A stretch of 64,000 nucleotides of DNA from Paraburkholderia phenazinium (lineage in GTDB: Bacteria; Pseudomonadota; Gammaproteobacteria; Burkholderiales; Burkholderiaceae). A program made the position numbers and the translations under genes. Positions 57,088 to 64,000 of this stretch are shown here, in pieces. The notes below the pieces were generated by a model, which saw only the letters and a program-made list of their open reading frames with translations, had not been told where the DNA came from and ran no database searches. The stretch lies in the NCBI RefSeq assembly GCF_900141745.1, contig NZ_FSRM01000001.1:3844001-3908000 (forward strand). Direction: 5' to 3'. Every line of letters starts with the position of its first letter. Within the stretch, counting starts at the first letter, position 1.

Positions 57088-59136
57088 ATGCCCGCTCTTA
57101 TTGAAGACTATGCTCTCGTCGGCGACGGTCACACCGCCGCCCTGATCTCCCGTGACGGCTCCGTCGACTGGCTCTGCTGGCCACGTTTCGACTCGGGCGC
57201 CTGCTTTGCCGCACTCCTTGGTACCGAAAAGAACGGCCGCTGGCTGATCGCGCCGGCCTCTCCAGAGACTGACGGAGCCGAGGAGTCCGAGGAGGCCAAA
57301 GGGACCAAAGGGACCGAAGGTTCTGAAGGCGCCGGCAAATCCTCCAGCTCGTCCAGATCCGGCAAACCGGAGACGCCTGCGAAAATCACCCGTCGCTATC
57401 GCGGCGAGACGCTGATCCTCGAAACCGATATCGAAACCGCCGACGGCGCGGTCACGGTGATCGACTTCATGCCACCCGGCAACGGTTCATCGGAACTGGT
57501 CCGGATCGTGGTGGGCCGCCGTGGCAAGGTGCGCATGAAGATGGAACTGGTGCTGCGCTTCGATTACGGCTTTTCGATTCCGTGGGTCAGCCGTCTGAAG
57601 CACGATAGTGGCATCAAGGCAATCGTCGGGCCGGACACCGCCGTGCTGCGCACGCCCGTCGAACTGCACGGCGAGAATATGCACACCGTCGCCGAGTTCA
57701 CCGTGTCGCCCGGCGAACGGGTGCCGTTCTCACTCGCGTATTCGCCGTCGCATCTGCGTTTGCCTCCCGCCCACGATCCTCACACCGCGCTCGCACGAAC
57801 CGAGAACCACTGGCGCGAGTGGTCGGCGCGCAACACGATCGAAGGCAAGTACGCCGAGCCGATCCGCCGCTCGCTGATCACGCTGAAGGCGCTCGCCTAC
57901 GAACCGACTGGCGGCATCGTGGCCGCTCCTACCACCTCGCTACCAGAACACCTGGGGGGCACGCGTAACTGGGATTACCGCTATTGCTGGCTGCGCGATG
58001 CCACCATCACGCTGCTGGCCATGATGCGCGGCGGCTACTTCGACGAAGCGCGCGCATGGCGCAGCTGGCTCGCCCGCGTGATGGCGGGAGCGCCCGAACA
58101 GTTGCAGATCATGTACGGGATTGCCGGCGAGCGGCGCCTGCCGGAATTCGAAATCGACTGGCTACCCGGCTACCAGGGCGCGAAGCCGGTGCGCGTCGGC
58201 AATAACGCAGCCGGCCAGTTGCAACTCGACGTCTACGGCGAAGTGATGAACGCCCTGCATCTGGCGCGGGTGGGCGGCCTGCAGGCCGACGACACCGCCT
58301 GGAACGTGCAGTGCGAGATGCTCGAACATCTGGAAACCATCTGGCAAGAGCCCGACGAAGGCATTTGGGAAACGCGCGGTGGCCGCCAACATTTCACCTT
58401 TTCAAAGGTGATGGCGTGGGTGGCGTTCGACCGCGCCATCAAGTCCGCGGAAATGTTCGATCTGGACGGTCCGGTTGACCACTGGCGAGCGATTCGCGAC
58501 CAGATCCACGCCCAGGTCTGCGAGAAAAGCTGGAACCCGACGCTCAACGCGTTCACCCAGGTCTACGGAGGCGACGAGCTCGACGCGAGCGTCCTGCTGA
58601 TCGCGCAGGTCGGTTTCCTGCCGCCGTCGGACCCGCGTGTGGCGGGCACGGTCGCCGCGACGGAAAAATATCTGATGCGCGACGGCTTTGTGATGCGCTA
58701 CCGCACCACGGAATTCGACGACGGCTTGCCGCCCGGCGAAGGCACTTTCCTCGCCTGCAGCTTCTGGATGGTGGATAACCTCGCCATGCAGGGCCGCGTG
58801 GCCGAAGCTGAAGAGATGTACGAGCGGCTGCTCGGGCTGGCTAATGATGTCGGCCTGCTGGCCGAGGAATACGACCCGGCCGAGAAGCGCCTCGTTGGCA
58901 ACTTCCCGCAGGCGTTTTCACACGTGGCCCTGGTGCACACTGGCCTGAACCTCATGAAACACGAACAGGAGATGGCGAAGGCGACCGGACAGCCGTCGCA
59001 TGATGGGGAGTCGCAGAATGCGCCGTCGCCAAATGCGCCGTCTCAAATTGCGGCGGCGCATAACGGCAGCGAGATCGACAAACTTGACCCTGCGGCAACC
59101 CCTGATAGCGGCGCAGCAACATCGCCCGTACCATGA
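57088..59136 (+). CDS. Glycoside hydrolase family 15 protein (glucoamylase/trehalase-like)
   Basis: This 682-residue cytoplasmic protein has the GH15 layout: an N-terminal beta domain from MPALIEDYALVGDGHTAALI, then an alpha/alpha barrel with GGTRNWDYRYCWLRDATITL and a late PGEGTFLACSFWMVDNLA. Bacterial members cleave glucose from maltodextrins or split trehalose. An insert of about 35 residues (about 70-105) rich in Glu, Gly, Lys and Ser, with 9-base DNA repeats, and an Ala/Pro/Ser-rich C-terminal tail are unusual. ATG 57088 fits the family start. PhaZ follows, and both mobilise carbon stores. Confidence 0.88.
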   Translation: MPALIEDYALVGDGHTAALISRDGSVDWLCWPRFDSGACFAALLGTEKNGRWLIAPASPETDGAEESEEAKGTKGTEGSEGAGKSSSSSRSGKPETPAKITRRYRGETLILETDIETADGAVTVIDFMPPGNGSSELVRIVVGRRGKVRMKMELVLRFDYGFSIPWVSRLKHDSGIKAIVGPDTAVLRTPVELHGENMHTVAEFTVSPGERVPFSLAYSPSHLRLPPAHDPHTALARTENHWREWSARNTIEGKYAEPIRRSLITLKALAYEPTGGIVAAPTTSLPEHLGGTRNWDYRYCWLRDATITLLAMMRGGYFDEARAWRSWLARVMAGAPEQLQIMYGIAGERRLPEFEIDWLPGYQGAKPVRVGNNAAGQLQLDVYGEVMNALHLARVGGLQADDTAWNVQCEMLEHLETIWQEPDEGIWETRGGRQHFTFSKVMAWVAFDRAIKSAEMFDLDGPVDHWRAIRDQIHAQVCEKSWNPTLNAFTQVYGGDELDASVLLIAQVGFLPPSDPRVAGTVAATEKYLMRDGFVMRYRTTEFDDGLPPGEGTFLACSFWMVDNLAMQGRVAEAEEMYERLLGLANDVGLLAEEYDPAEKRLVGNFPQAFSHVALVHTGLNLMKHEQEMAKATGQPSHDGESQNAPSPNAPSQIAAAHNGSEIDKLDPAATPDSGAATSPVP

Positions 59137-59318
59137 GTTAATGACGTTTTAGCTACCAGGAGGCGTCGCATTGCTGCGTTGCACAAAAGTACTTTGTCCG
59201 ATATCATCAAGCGAGACTCTTGGCCGATAATCAAGCGCCTACAACCACAACGGCCCGCTGCAACGCGAAACGCGTGTTTGCGAAGCCCCATGCGAATCGC
59301 CCCAACGCCGGAGCACCC

Positions 59319-60596
59319 ATGCTCTATCAACTGCATGAATTCCAGCGGGCTTTGCTCAGCCCGCTGACCGCCTGGGCCCAGGCCGCGTCGAAATCCTTCG
59401 CGAATCCGGCCAGCCCTCTCGCCTATGTCCCGGGCGCCACCCGTCTTTCCGCTGGTTACGAACTGCTCTACCGGCTCGGCAAAGACTACGAAAAACCCGA
59501 ATTCAACCTGCATCAGATTGTTAAGGATGGTCATAACATCCCAATCATCGAGCAGACCATCATTGAAAAGCCGTTCTGCCGTTTGCTGCGCTTCAAGCGT
59601 TTCGCTGACGACAGCGCCGCTGTCAGTCAACTGAAAGACGAGCCGGTGGTCCTGGTGTGCGCGCCGTTGTCCGGCCACCACGCCACGCTGCTGCGCGATA
59701 CGGTGCGCACCCTGCTGCAAGACCACAAGGTGTACATCACCGACTGGATCGATGCGCGCATGGTGCCGCTCGAAGAGGGCCGATTCCAGCTCGACGATTA
59801 CGTTGCTTACATTCAGGAATTCATCCGCCACATCGGCGCGAAAGATCTGCACGTCATCTCCGTATGTCAGCCGACCGTGCCGGTGCTGGCTGCCATCTCG
59901 CTGATGGCGAGCCGCGGCGAAGACACGCCGCGCACCATGACGATGATGGGCGGCCCGATCGACGCGCGTAAGAGCCCGACCTCGGTGAATTCGCTTGCCA
60001 CGCAGCACTCGTTCGAATGGTTCGACAACAACGTGATCTACACGGTGCCGCCGAATTATCCGGGCGTAGGACGCAAGGTTTACCCGGGCTTCCTGCAGCA
60101 CACGGGTTTTGTAGCCATGAATCCGGAGCGCCACGCGGCCTCGCACTGGGATTACTACCAGAGCCTGATGCGCGGCGACGAAGAAGACGCCGAAGCACAC
60201 CGCCGCTTCTACGACGAGTACAACGCCGTGCTCGACATGGACGCGGAATACTACCTCGACACGATCCGCGTGGTCTTCCAGGAATTCCGCCTCGCCGAAG
60301 GCACCTGGGATGTGGCCGGCGAGCGCGTGAGGCCGCAGGACATCAAGAAGACTGCCCTCTTCACGATCGAAGGCGAGCTCGACGACATCTCCGGCGACGG
60401 CCAGACGCGCGCCGCGCAGGATCTGTGCAGCGGCATCCCGCCGGCGCACAAGCAGCATTTCACGGCGGAAAAGTGCGGCCACTACGGCATTTTCTCGGGC
60501 CGCCGCTGGCGCACCATCATTTATCCGCAGCTGCGCGACTTCATCCTCGCGCACAACAAGGCGCCGAAGACCGCGAAGGAAAAAGTCGAAGCCTGA
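59319..60596 (+). CDS. phaZ: Intracellular polyhydroxyalkanoate depolymerase
   Basis: This 425-residue enzyme matches intracellular PHB depolymerases of the PhaZ1 type. It starts MLYQLHEFQRALLSPLTAWA, and the nucleophile is the cysteine of SVCQPTVPVLAA rather than serine. TMMGGPIDAR and the histidine of KCGHYGIFSGRRW complete the active site. It breaks down stored poly-3-hydroxybutyrate. ATG 59319 has GGAG upstream; a TTG at 59220 would add 33 unlike residues. A strong hairpin follows. Confidence 0.92.
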   Translation: MLYQLHEFQRALLSPLTAWAQAASKSFANPASPLAYVPGATRLSAGYELLYRLGKDYEKPEFNLHQIVKDGHNIPIIEQTIIEKPFCRLLRFKRFADDSAAVSQLKDEPVVLVCAPLSGHHATLLRDTVRTLLQDHKVYITDWIDARMVPLEEGRFQLDDYVAYIQEFIRHIGAKDLHVISVCQPTVPVLAAISLMASRGEDTPRTMTMMGGPIDARKSPTSVNSLATQHSFEWFDNNVIYTVPPNYPGVGRKVYPGFLQHTGFVAMNPERHAASHWDYYQSLMRGDEEDAEAHRRFYDEYNAVLDMDAEYYLDTIRVVFQEFRLAEGTWDVAGERVRPQDIKKTALFTIEGELDDISGDGQTRAAQDLCSGIPPAHKQHFTAEKCGHYGIFSGRRWRTIIYPQLRDFILAHNKAPKTAKEKVEA

Positions 60597-60669
60597 ACAC
60601 AACGCAGCATGGCGGCCTTGCTGAAACCGGGCCGCCACGTCGAAAGTTGTGTGCGCATCAAATGTGAAG

Positions 60670-60699
60670 CAACGGCCCCTGCAGGGGCCGTTGTCGTTT
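60670..60699 (+). terminator. Terminator after phaZ
   Basis: CAACGGCCCCTG and CAGGGGCCGTTG form a perfect 24-base palindrome, followed by TCGTTT. It also faces the convergent TetR gene. Confidence 0.75.
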
Positions 60700-60717
60700 G
60701 GAAGCGAACCCTGGCGT

Positions 60718-61350
60718 TTAACGCCTAAGCAGGTACGCGAGCAGCAACTCGGTGTTCATCTGCACGACTTCGCTGCGCTCCGCGGGTGCGCTGAAATCAC
60801 GGGCGAGCGTTGCTTCCAGCGTGTAGCGGTTCGACACGATGTAGTAGCCCATGCCCGAAAGCGTGACGTAGAAGCGCAACGGGTCGACATTGGTTCGAAA
60901 CAGGCCTGCTCGCTGACCACGCTCGAGAATGCCACCGAGTGTTGCAACAATCGGCGAGATCATTTCCCGGATGCGCGTGGACTTCTGCATATAGCGCGCT
61001 TCATGCAGATTCTCATTATTCACAAGACGCAGCAGCTCCGGATGATCCCGGTAGTAGTCCCACACGAAATGCGCAAGCCGCGTAATGGCCTCGACCGGCG
61101 CAATGCCGTTCAATTCCAGCGTGCGTTCCGCCTCGTTTAACGCGCCGAAGGCGTGTTCGAGCACAGCCGTAAATAGCTGCTCCTTGCTACCGAAGTAGTA
61201 ATAGAGCATGCGTTCATTCGTTTCAGCTCGGCGGGCGATCTGGTCGACGCGTGCGCCGAACAACCCACCATTCGCAAACTCCTCGGCGGCCGCGAGCAGG
61301 ATACGGCGCCGGGTGCCTTCAGGATCTCTTTTGATTTTGGGCTGATTCAT
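60718..61350 (-). CDS. TetR-family transcriptional regulator
   Basis: This 210-residue regulator has an N-terminal helix-turn-helix ([39 protein letters not shown] in segments, about 12-55) and an all-helical ligand domain with [21 protein letters not shown], of the RutR/YcdC-like group. The ligand is unknown. ATG 61350 fits the family start; a frame open to 61422 adds only low-complexity residues. It is divergent from rnfB, which it might control. Confidence 0.85.
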   Translation of the reverse strand: MNQPKIKRDPEGTRRRILLAAAEEFANGGLFGARVDQIARRAETNERMLYYYFGSKEQLFTAVLEHAFGALNEAERTLELNGIAPVEAITRLAHFVWDYYRDHPELLRLVNNENLHEARYMQKSTRIREMISPIVATLGGILERGQRAGLFRTNVDPLRFYVTLSGMGYYIVSNRYTLEATLARDFSAPAERSEVVQMNTELLLAYLLRR

Positions 61351-61625
61351 GGTGGCATTATCGTGAGCCGCGTTATCCGGATCGTGCCGCCGGCCTCTCC
61401 TCGGGCCTTGCACCGACAGCACTAAACGGGCTGGTTGGGGGACACCCTTCTGCGGTCTTTCGGAAAAGCGCTTTGATTATGGCACATGGTTTGGTAATGG
61501 CAATCGGGGAAATCGGCGATAATGAAGCAATTTCCCTAAGCTTGATTGAGTCAGCCAATTCGCGCGGCTCCCGACTGTCGGCAGGCGCCTTTGGCGCCCC
61601 GCCGGCCAGTCTTACCGTCTTCACT

Positions 61626-62519
61626 GTGACCGATTCCATAACACTCGCAGATCGCATCGAAGATCTGCTTCCCCAGACACAATGTACGAAGTGCGGCTAC
61701 GCAGCATGCCGGCCGTACGCCGAAGCTGTAGCCGTTGGCACAGCGAACTACAACCAGTGCCCGCCAGGCGGCCACGAAGGTGTCGCGCGGCTGGCCGCCC
61801 TGCTCGGCAAGCCGGTCATCCCGCTCAATCCCGCTAACGGCATCGAACGGCCGCGGCCGGTTGCCGTCATCGACGAGAGCCTGTGCATCGGTTGCACGCT
61901 CTGCATGCAGGCGTGTCCGGTGGACGCGATTCTTGGTGCACCGAAGCAAATGCATACGGTCATCGAGGCGCTGTGCACGGGCTGCGACCTGTGCGTCGCG
62001 CCCTGCCCGGTCGACTGCATCGCCATGCTGCCCGTCACCGGTGAGGCGACCGGGTGGGATGCCTGGACATCGGCCGAGGCCAACGCCGCGCGTGAACGTC
62101 ACGATCGCCGCGAAGCGCGCCTCGCACGCGAACGCGATGCCGCCGAAGCACGCGCAGCGGCCCGCCGTGCCGCGGGTGGTACGTCGGTTAGCGCTGCCGC
62201 TCAGGCATCCGCTGACGGGACTGCTGCGTTGACCGGTACGTCCGCACGGGTTACCACCGACGACCCCGAAGCCAAAAAACGCGCGATCATCCAGGCCGCG
62301 CTCGAACGCGCGCGCAAGAAAAAGGAAGAGCTCGCCGCAAAAGGCGCCGGTCCGCAAAACGTGGAGCGCGTGAGTGCCGAGGTGCAGGCGCAGATCGACG
62401 CTGCCGAAGCGCGCCGCCGGCGCCTCGGTATCGAAGATAACGTTGCATCCGGTAACGAAGCCAATGAACCGACGCAAGCGGCCAAAGCCGACCCGATCGC
62501 CCGTACGCCTAAACCCTGA
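61626..62519 (+). CDS. rnfB: RnfB-type ferredoxin without the rest of an Rnf complex
   Basis: This protein of about 297 residues has the RnfB N-terminal four-cysteine cluster motif ([16 protein letters not shown], then NQCPPGG) and two 4Fe-4S ferredoxin motifs ([16 protein letters not shown] and [16 protein letters not shown]). A long Ala/Arg/Glu-rich helical tail follows. The hydrophobic anchor of standard RnfB is missing. The start is uncertain: a GTG at 61626 puts the first motif at the usual distance, while frames open from 61473. The nth gene begins 16 bases later, as in rnf operons, but rnfACDGE are absent. Confidence 0.8.
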   Translation: MTDSITLADRIEDLLPQTQCTKCGYAACRPYAEAVAVGTANYNQCPPGGHEGVARLAALLGKPVIPLNPANGIERPRPVAVIDESLCIGCTLCMQACPVDAILGAPKQMHTVIEALCTGCDLCVAPCPVDCIAMLPVTGEATGWDAWTSAEANAARERHDRREARLARERDAAEARAAARRAAGGTSVSAAAQASADGTAALTGTSARVTTDDPEAKKRAIIQAALERARKKKEELAAKGAGPQNVERVSAEVQAQIDAAEARRRRLGIEDNVASGNEANEPTQAAKADPIARTPKP

Positions 62520-62534
62520 CCTATCCGCCCCGGT

Positions 62535-63179
62535 ATGAACGCGAACAAACGCCGCGCCATCTACGAGACGCTTCAGAGCCTCAACCCGCATCCGACAACC
62601 GAACTTGAGTACACCACACCGTTCGAACTGCTGATTGCGGTGATGCTGTCGGCGCAAGCTACCGATGTGTCGGTCAACAAGGCGATGCGCAAGATGTTCC
62701 CGGTTGCGAACACGCCGCAGAAGATCTTCGATCTGGGCGAGGACGGCGTGGCGGACTACATCAAGACCATCGGGCTCTACCGGACCAAAGCGAAGAACGT
62801 CGTCGCGACCTGCCGGATTCTGCTCGACCAGTACGGCGGCGAGGTACCGGACGACCGCGAAGCGCTCGAAAGCCTGCCCGGGGTGGGTCGCAAGACGGCC
62901 AATGTGGTGCTGAACACGGCCTTCGGCCATGCAACGATCGCCGTGGATACGCACATCTTTCGGGTTGCGAATCGAACCGGGCTGGCACCGGGCAAGGATG
63001 TGCGGGCAGTAGAAGCGGCGCTGGAGAAGTTCACGCCCGCCGAATTCAGGCAGGACGCGCATCACTGGCTGATCCTGCACGGGCGCTATGTCTGCAAGGC
63101 GCGGCGGCCTGAATGCTGGCACTGCGTGATCGAGCCGCTGTGCGAATTCAGGCCGAAGACTCCGCCGCCGGATCTGTGA
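62535..63179 (+). CDS. nth: Endonuclease III
   Basis: This 214-residue DNA glycosylase/lyase removes oxidised pyrimidines. It has the helix-hairpin-helix with catalytic lysine (LPGVGRKTANVVLN), catalytic Asp in AVDTHIFRVANR, and the C-terminal 4Fe-4S ligands CKARRPECWHCVIEPLC. It is co-transcribed with rnfB, which may supply or tune electrons for its cluster, and is followed by the DUF1841 gene after 43 bases. Confidence 0.96.
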   Translation: MNANKRRAIYETLQSLNPHPTTELEYTTPFELLIAVMLSAQATDVSVNKAMRKMFPVANTPQKIFDLGEDGVADYIKTIGLYRTKAKNVVATCRILLDQYGGEVPDDREALESLPGVGRKTANVVLNTAFGHATIAVDTHIFRVANRTGLAPGKDVRAVEAALEKFTPAEFRQDAHHWLILHGRYVCKARRPECWHCVIEPLCEFRPKTPPPDL

Positions 63180-63222
63180 GATAGTCGTATCTCGCACCCC
63201 TCACCACCGTTTTCAGTCCACG

Positions 63223-63657
63223 ATGTTCAATCCCAGCCGCGACGAAGTCCGAAGCTTTTTCACCGAGACCTGGCGCAAGCAGCGCGAAGGCACGATCCTG
63301 ACACCGCTCGAGGCAATCGCCGCCGACTGGATCGTCGAGCACCCCGAATACCACACCGAACTCACGGATGGCGAGGCCGCATCCGCCCAGGACTACTCGC
63401 CTGAACGCGGCCAGAGCAACCCGTTTCTGCATCTGTCGATGCATCTGGCGATCAGCGAGCAACTGTCGATCGATCAGCCGCCTGGCATCCGCGCCGCACA
63501 TGAGCGGCTCGTGGGCCGCCTGGGCTCAACCCACGATGCACAGCACGCCATCATGGAGTGCCTCGGCGAGACGCTCTGGGAGGCGCAACGCACCGGCACA
63601 CCGCCCGACACGGACGCCTACCTGCAGCGCATCGAGCGCCGCGCGTCGCGCGACTGA
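63223..63657 (+). CDS. DUF1841 family protein
   Basis: This 144-residue soluble protein matches the DUF1841 family of beta- and gamma-proteobacteria: MFNPSRDEVRSFFTETWRK, LEAIAADWIVEHPEYH and NPFLHLSMHLAISEQLSIDQP. The conserved histidines suggest a metal site, but the role is unknown. It often sits near nth, as here, and probably ends the rnfB-nth transcript. Confidence 0.9.
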   Translation: MFNPSRDEVRSFFTETWRKQREGTILTPLEAIAADWIVEHPEYHTELTDGEAASAQDYSPERGQSNPFLHLSMHLAISEQLSIDQPPGIRAAHERLVGRLGSTHDAQHAIMECLGETLWEAQRTGTPPDTDAYLQRIERRASRD

Positions 63658-63760
63658 CGCGGGTCGACTGTCGGGCGTCGACTAACGCGCATCCCGCGTT
63701 GGCACGTCGACCGGCACCAGACACGTCATTCAAGCACCTCGTTCAACCGCCCCAAAGCGA

Positions 63761-63788
63761 AACACCCCGCCAAGGCGGGGTGTTTCCG
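63761..63788. terminator. Bidirectional terminator between DUF1841 and cytochrome c genes
   Basis: GAAACACCCCGCC and GGCGGGGTGTTTC form a perfect 13-base-pair stem with an AA loop. The plus strand continues CGTTTTC and the minus strand GCTTT, so it can serve both convergent genes. Confidence 0.75.
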
Positions 63789-63827
63789 TTTTCACATCAG
63801 CAAAGCACGCCGCGAGGCGCGACGTGC

Positions 63828-64000
63828 TTACTTCTTCTCGACCAGGTCGCCACTCAGCGACTCGACATACGCCGCGATGTCCTTCATGTCGCTTTGCGAC
63901 AGACTCTGCACCTGCGCCTGCATGATCGGGTTGTTGCGGCCGAAGTGCGGGTTGCCGTTGCCCATCTGATACTGGCGCAGCGCCCAGTACACGTAGTCGG
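63828..64000 (-). CDS. c-type cytochrome (partial, C-terminal end)
   Basis: Only the last 56 codons are inside the window. They read YVYWALRQYQMGNGNPHFGR, then NNPIMQAQVQSLSQSDM and KDIAAYVESLSGDL, ending in a stop at 63828. The Met-bearing segment and AAYVESL helix are those of class I cytochromes of the c4/c553 type. The heme-binding CXXCH would lie further right. It converges on the DUF1841 gene. Confidence 0.8.
   Translation of the reverse strand, partial: DYVYWALRQYQMGNGNPHFGRNNPIMQAQVQSLSQSDMKDIAAYVESLSGDLVEKK

Overview
The window looks like a chromosomal segment of a GC-rich beta-proteobacterium of the Burkholderiales, most likely Paraburkholderia or Burkholderia. This rests on the gene content: an intracellular PHB depolymerase of the Cupriavidus/Burkholderia type, a BamA close to the Burkholderia form, an rnfB-nth pair without other rnf genes, DUF1841 beside an endonuclease III gene, and a waaL/msbA/dnaE neighbourhood. 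Base composition is even and no insertion sequence, prophage, CRISPR array, rRNA or tRNA gene was seen. Two genes run off the edges: an ABC permease on the left and a c-type cytochrome on the right.

Layout. (1) 1-4479 is a sugar and sugar-acid locus. An RbsC-type permease and a Tat-exported binding protein face an IlvD/Edd dehydratase close to L-arabinonate dehydratase, and a FadR-type GntR regulator follows. Two sites matching the FadR-family operator consensus lie in the divergent promoter region. (2) 4687-7298 holds a GNAT acetyltransferase, a dihydrofolate reductase with the active-site signature of trimethoprim-resistant DfrA enzymes, and an MFS anion transporter. (3) 7557-10758 is a KaiC-like double ATPase followed by a hybrid histidine kinase. 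(4) 11033-15858 has an OpgC-like acyltransferase translationally coupled to a tannase/feruloyl esterase, a small membrane protein and an AtoE-type transporter. (5) 16164-22912 has a lone BamA paralogue, a PAS-GGDEF-EAL protein with a dead GGDEF site, a VOC protein and a divergent-type tryptophanyl-tRNA synthetase. (6) 23128-29491 has two transglutaminase-fold proteins, an HdeD-like membrane protein fused to a probable permuted papain-like domain, a frameshifted second OpgC-like gene and rdgC. (7) 29876-37251 is envelope and LPS: two small proteins, an O-antigen ligase, three glycosyltransferases and MsbA. (8) 37372-44606 is housekeeping: dnaE, trhO, gluQ and rhlE. (9) 45013-51074 has an acetolactate synthase-like TPP enzyme with an aldehyde dehydrogenase, a lysozyme-inhibitor-like protein, a small lipoprotein, purT and a META-domain lipoprotein. 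(10) 51148-60596 has a long-linker FtsK, a lactonase-fold protein, small hypotheticals, a GH15 glycosidase and PhaZ. (11) 60718-64000 has a TetR regulator, rnfB, nth, a DUF1841 protein and a cytochrome c.

Most of the region is ordinary core genome. The points most worth a second look are the DfrA-like DHFR, the KaiC/hybrid-kinase pair, the OpgC-tannase operon with its frameshifted paralogue, the orphan BamA, the HdeD-hydrolase fusion, the paired TAGTNNNACTA operators, and a 10-copy hexanucleotide repeat inside ftsK. Functions come from reading the translated proteins. No database search was run.
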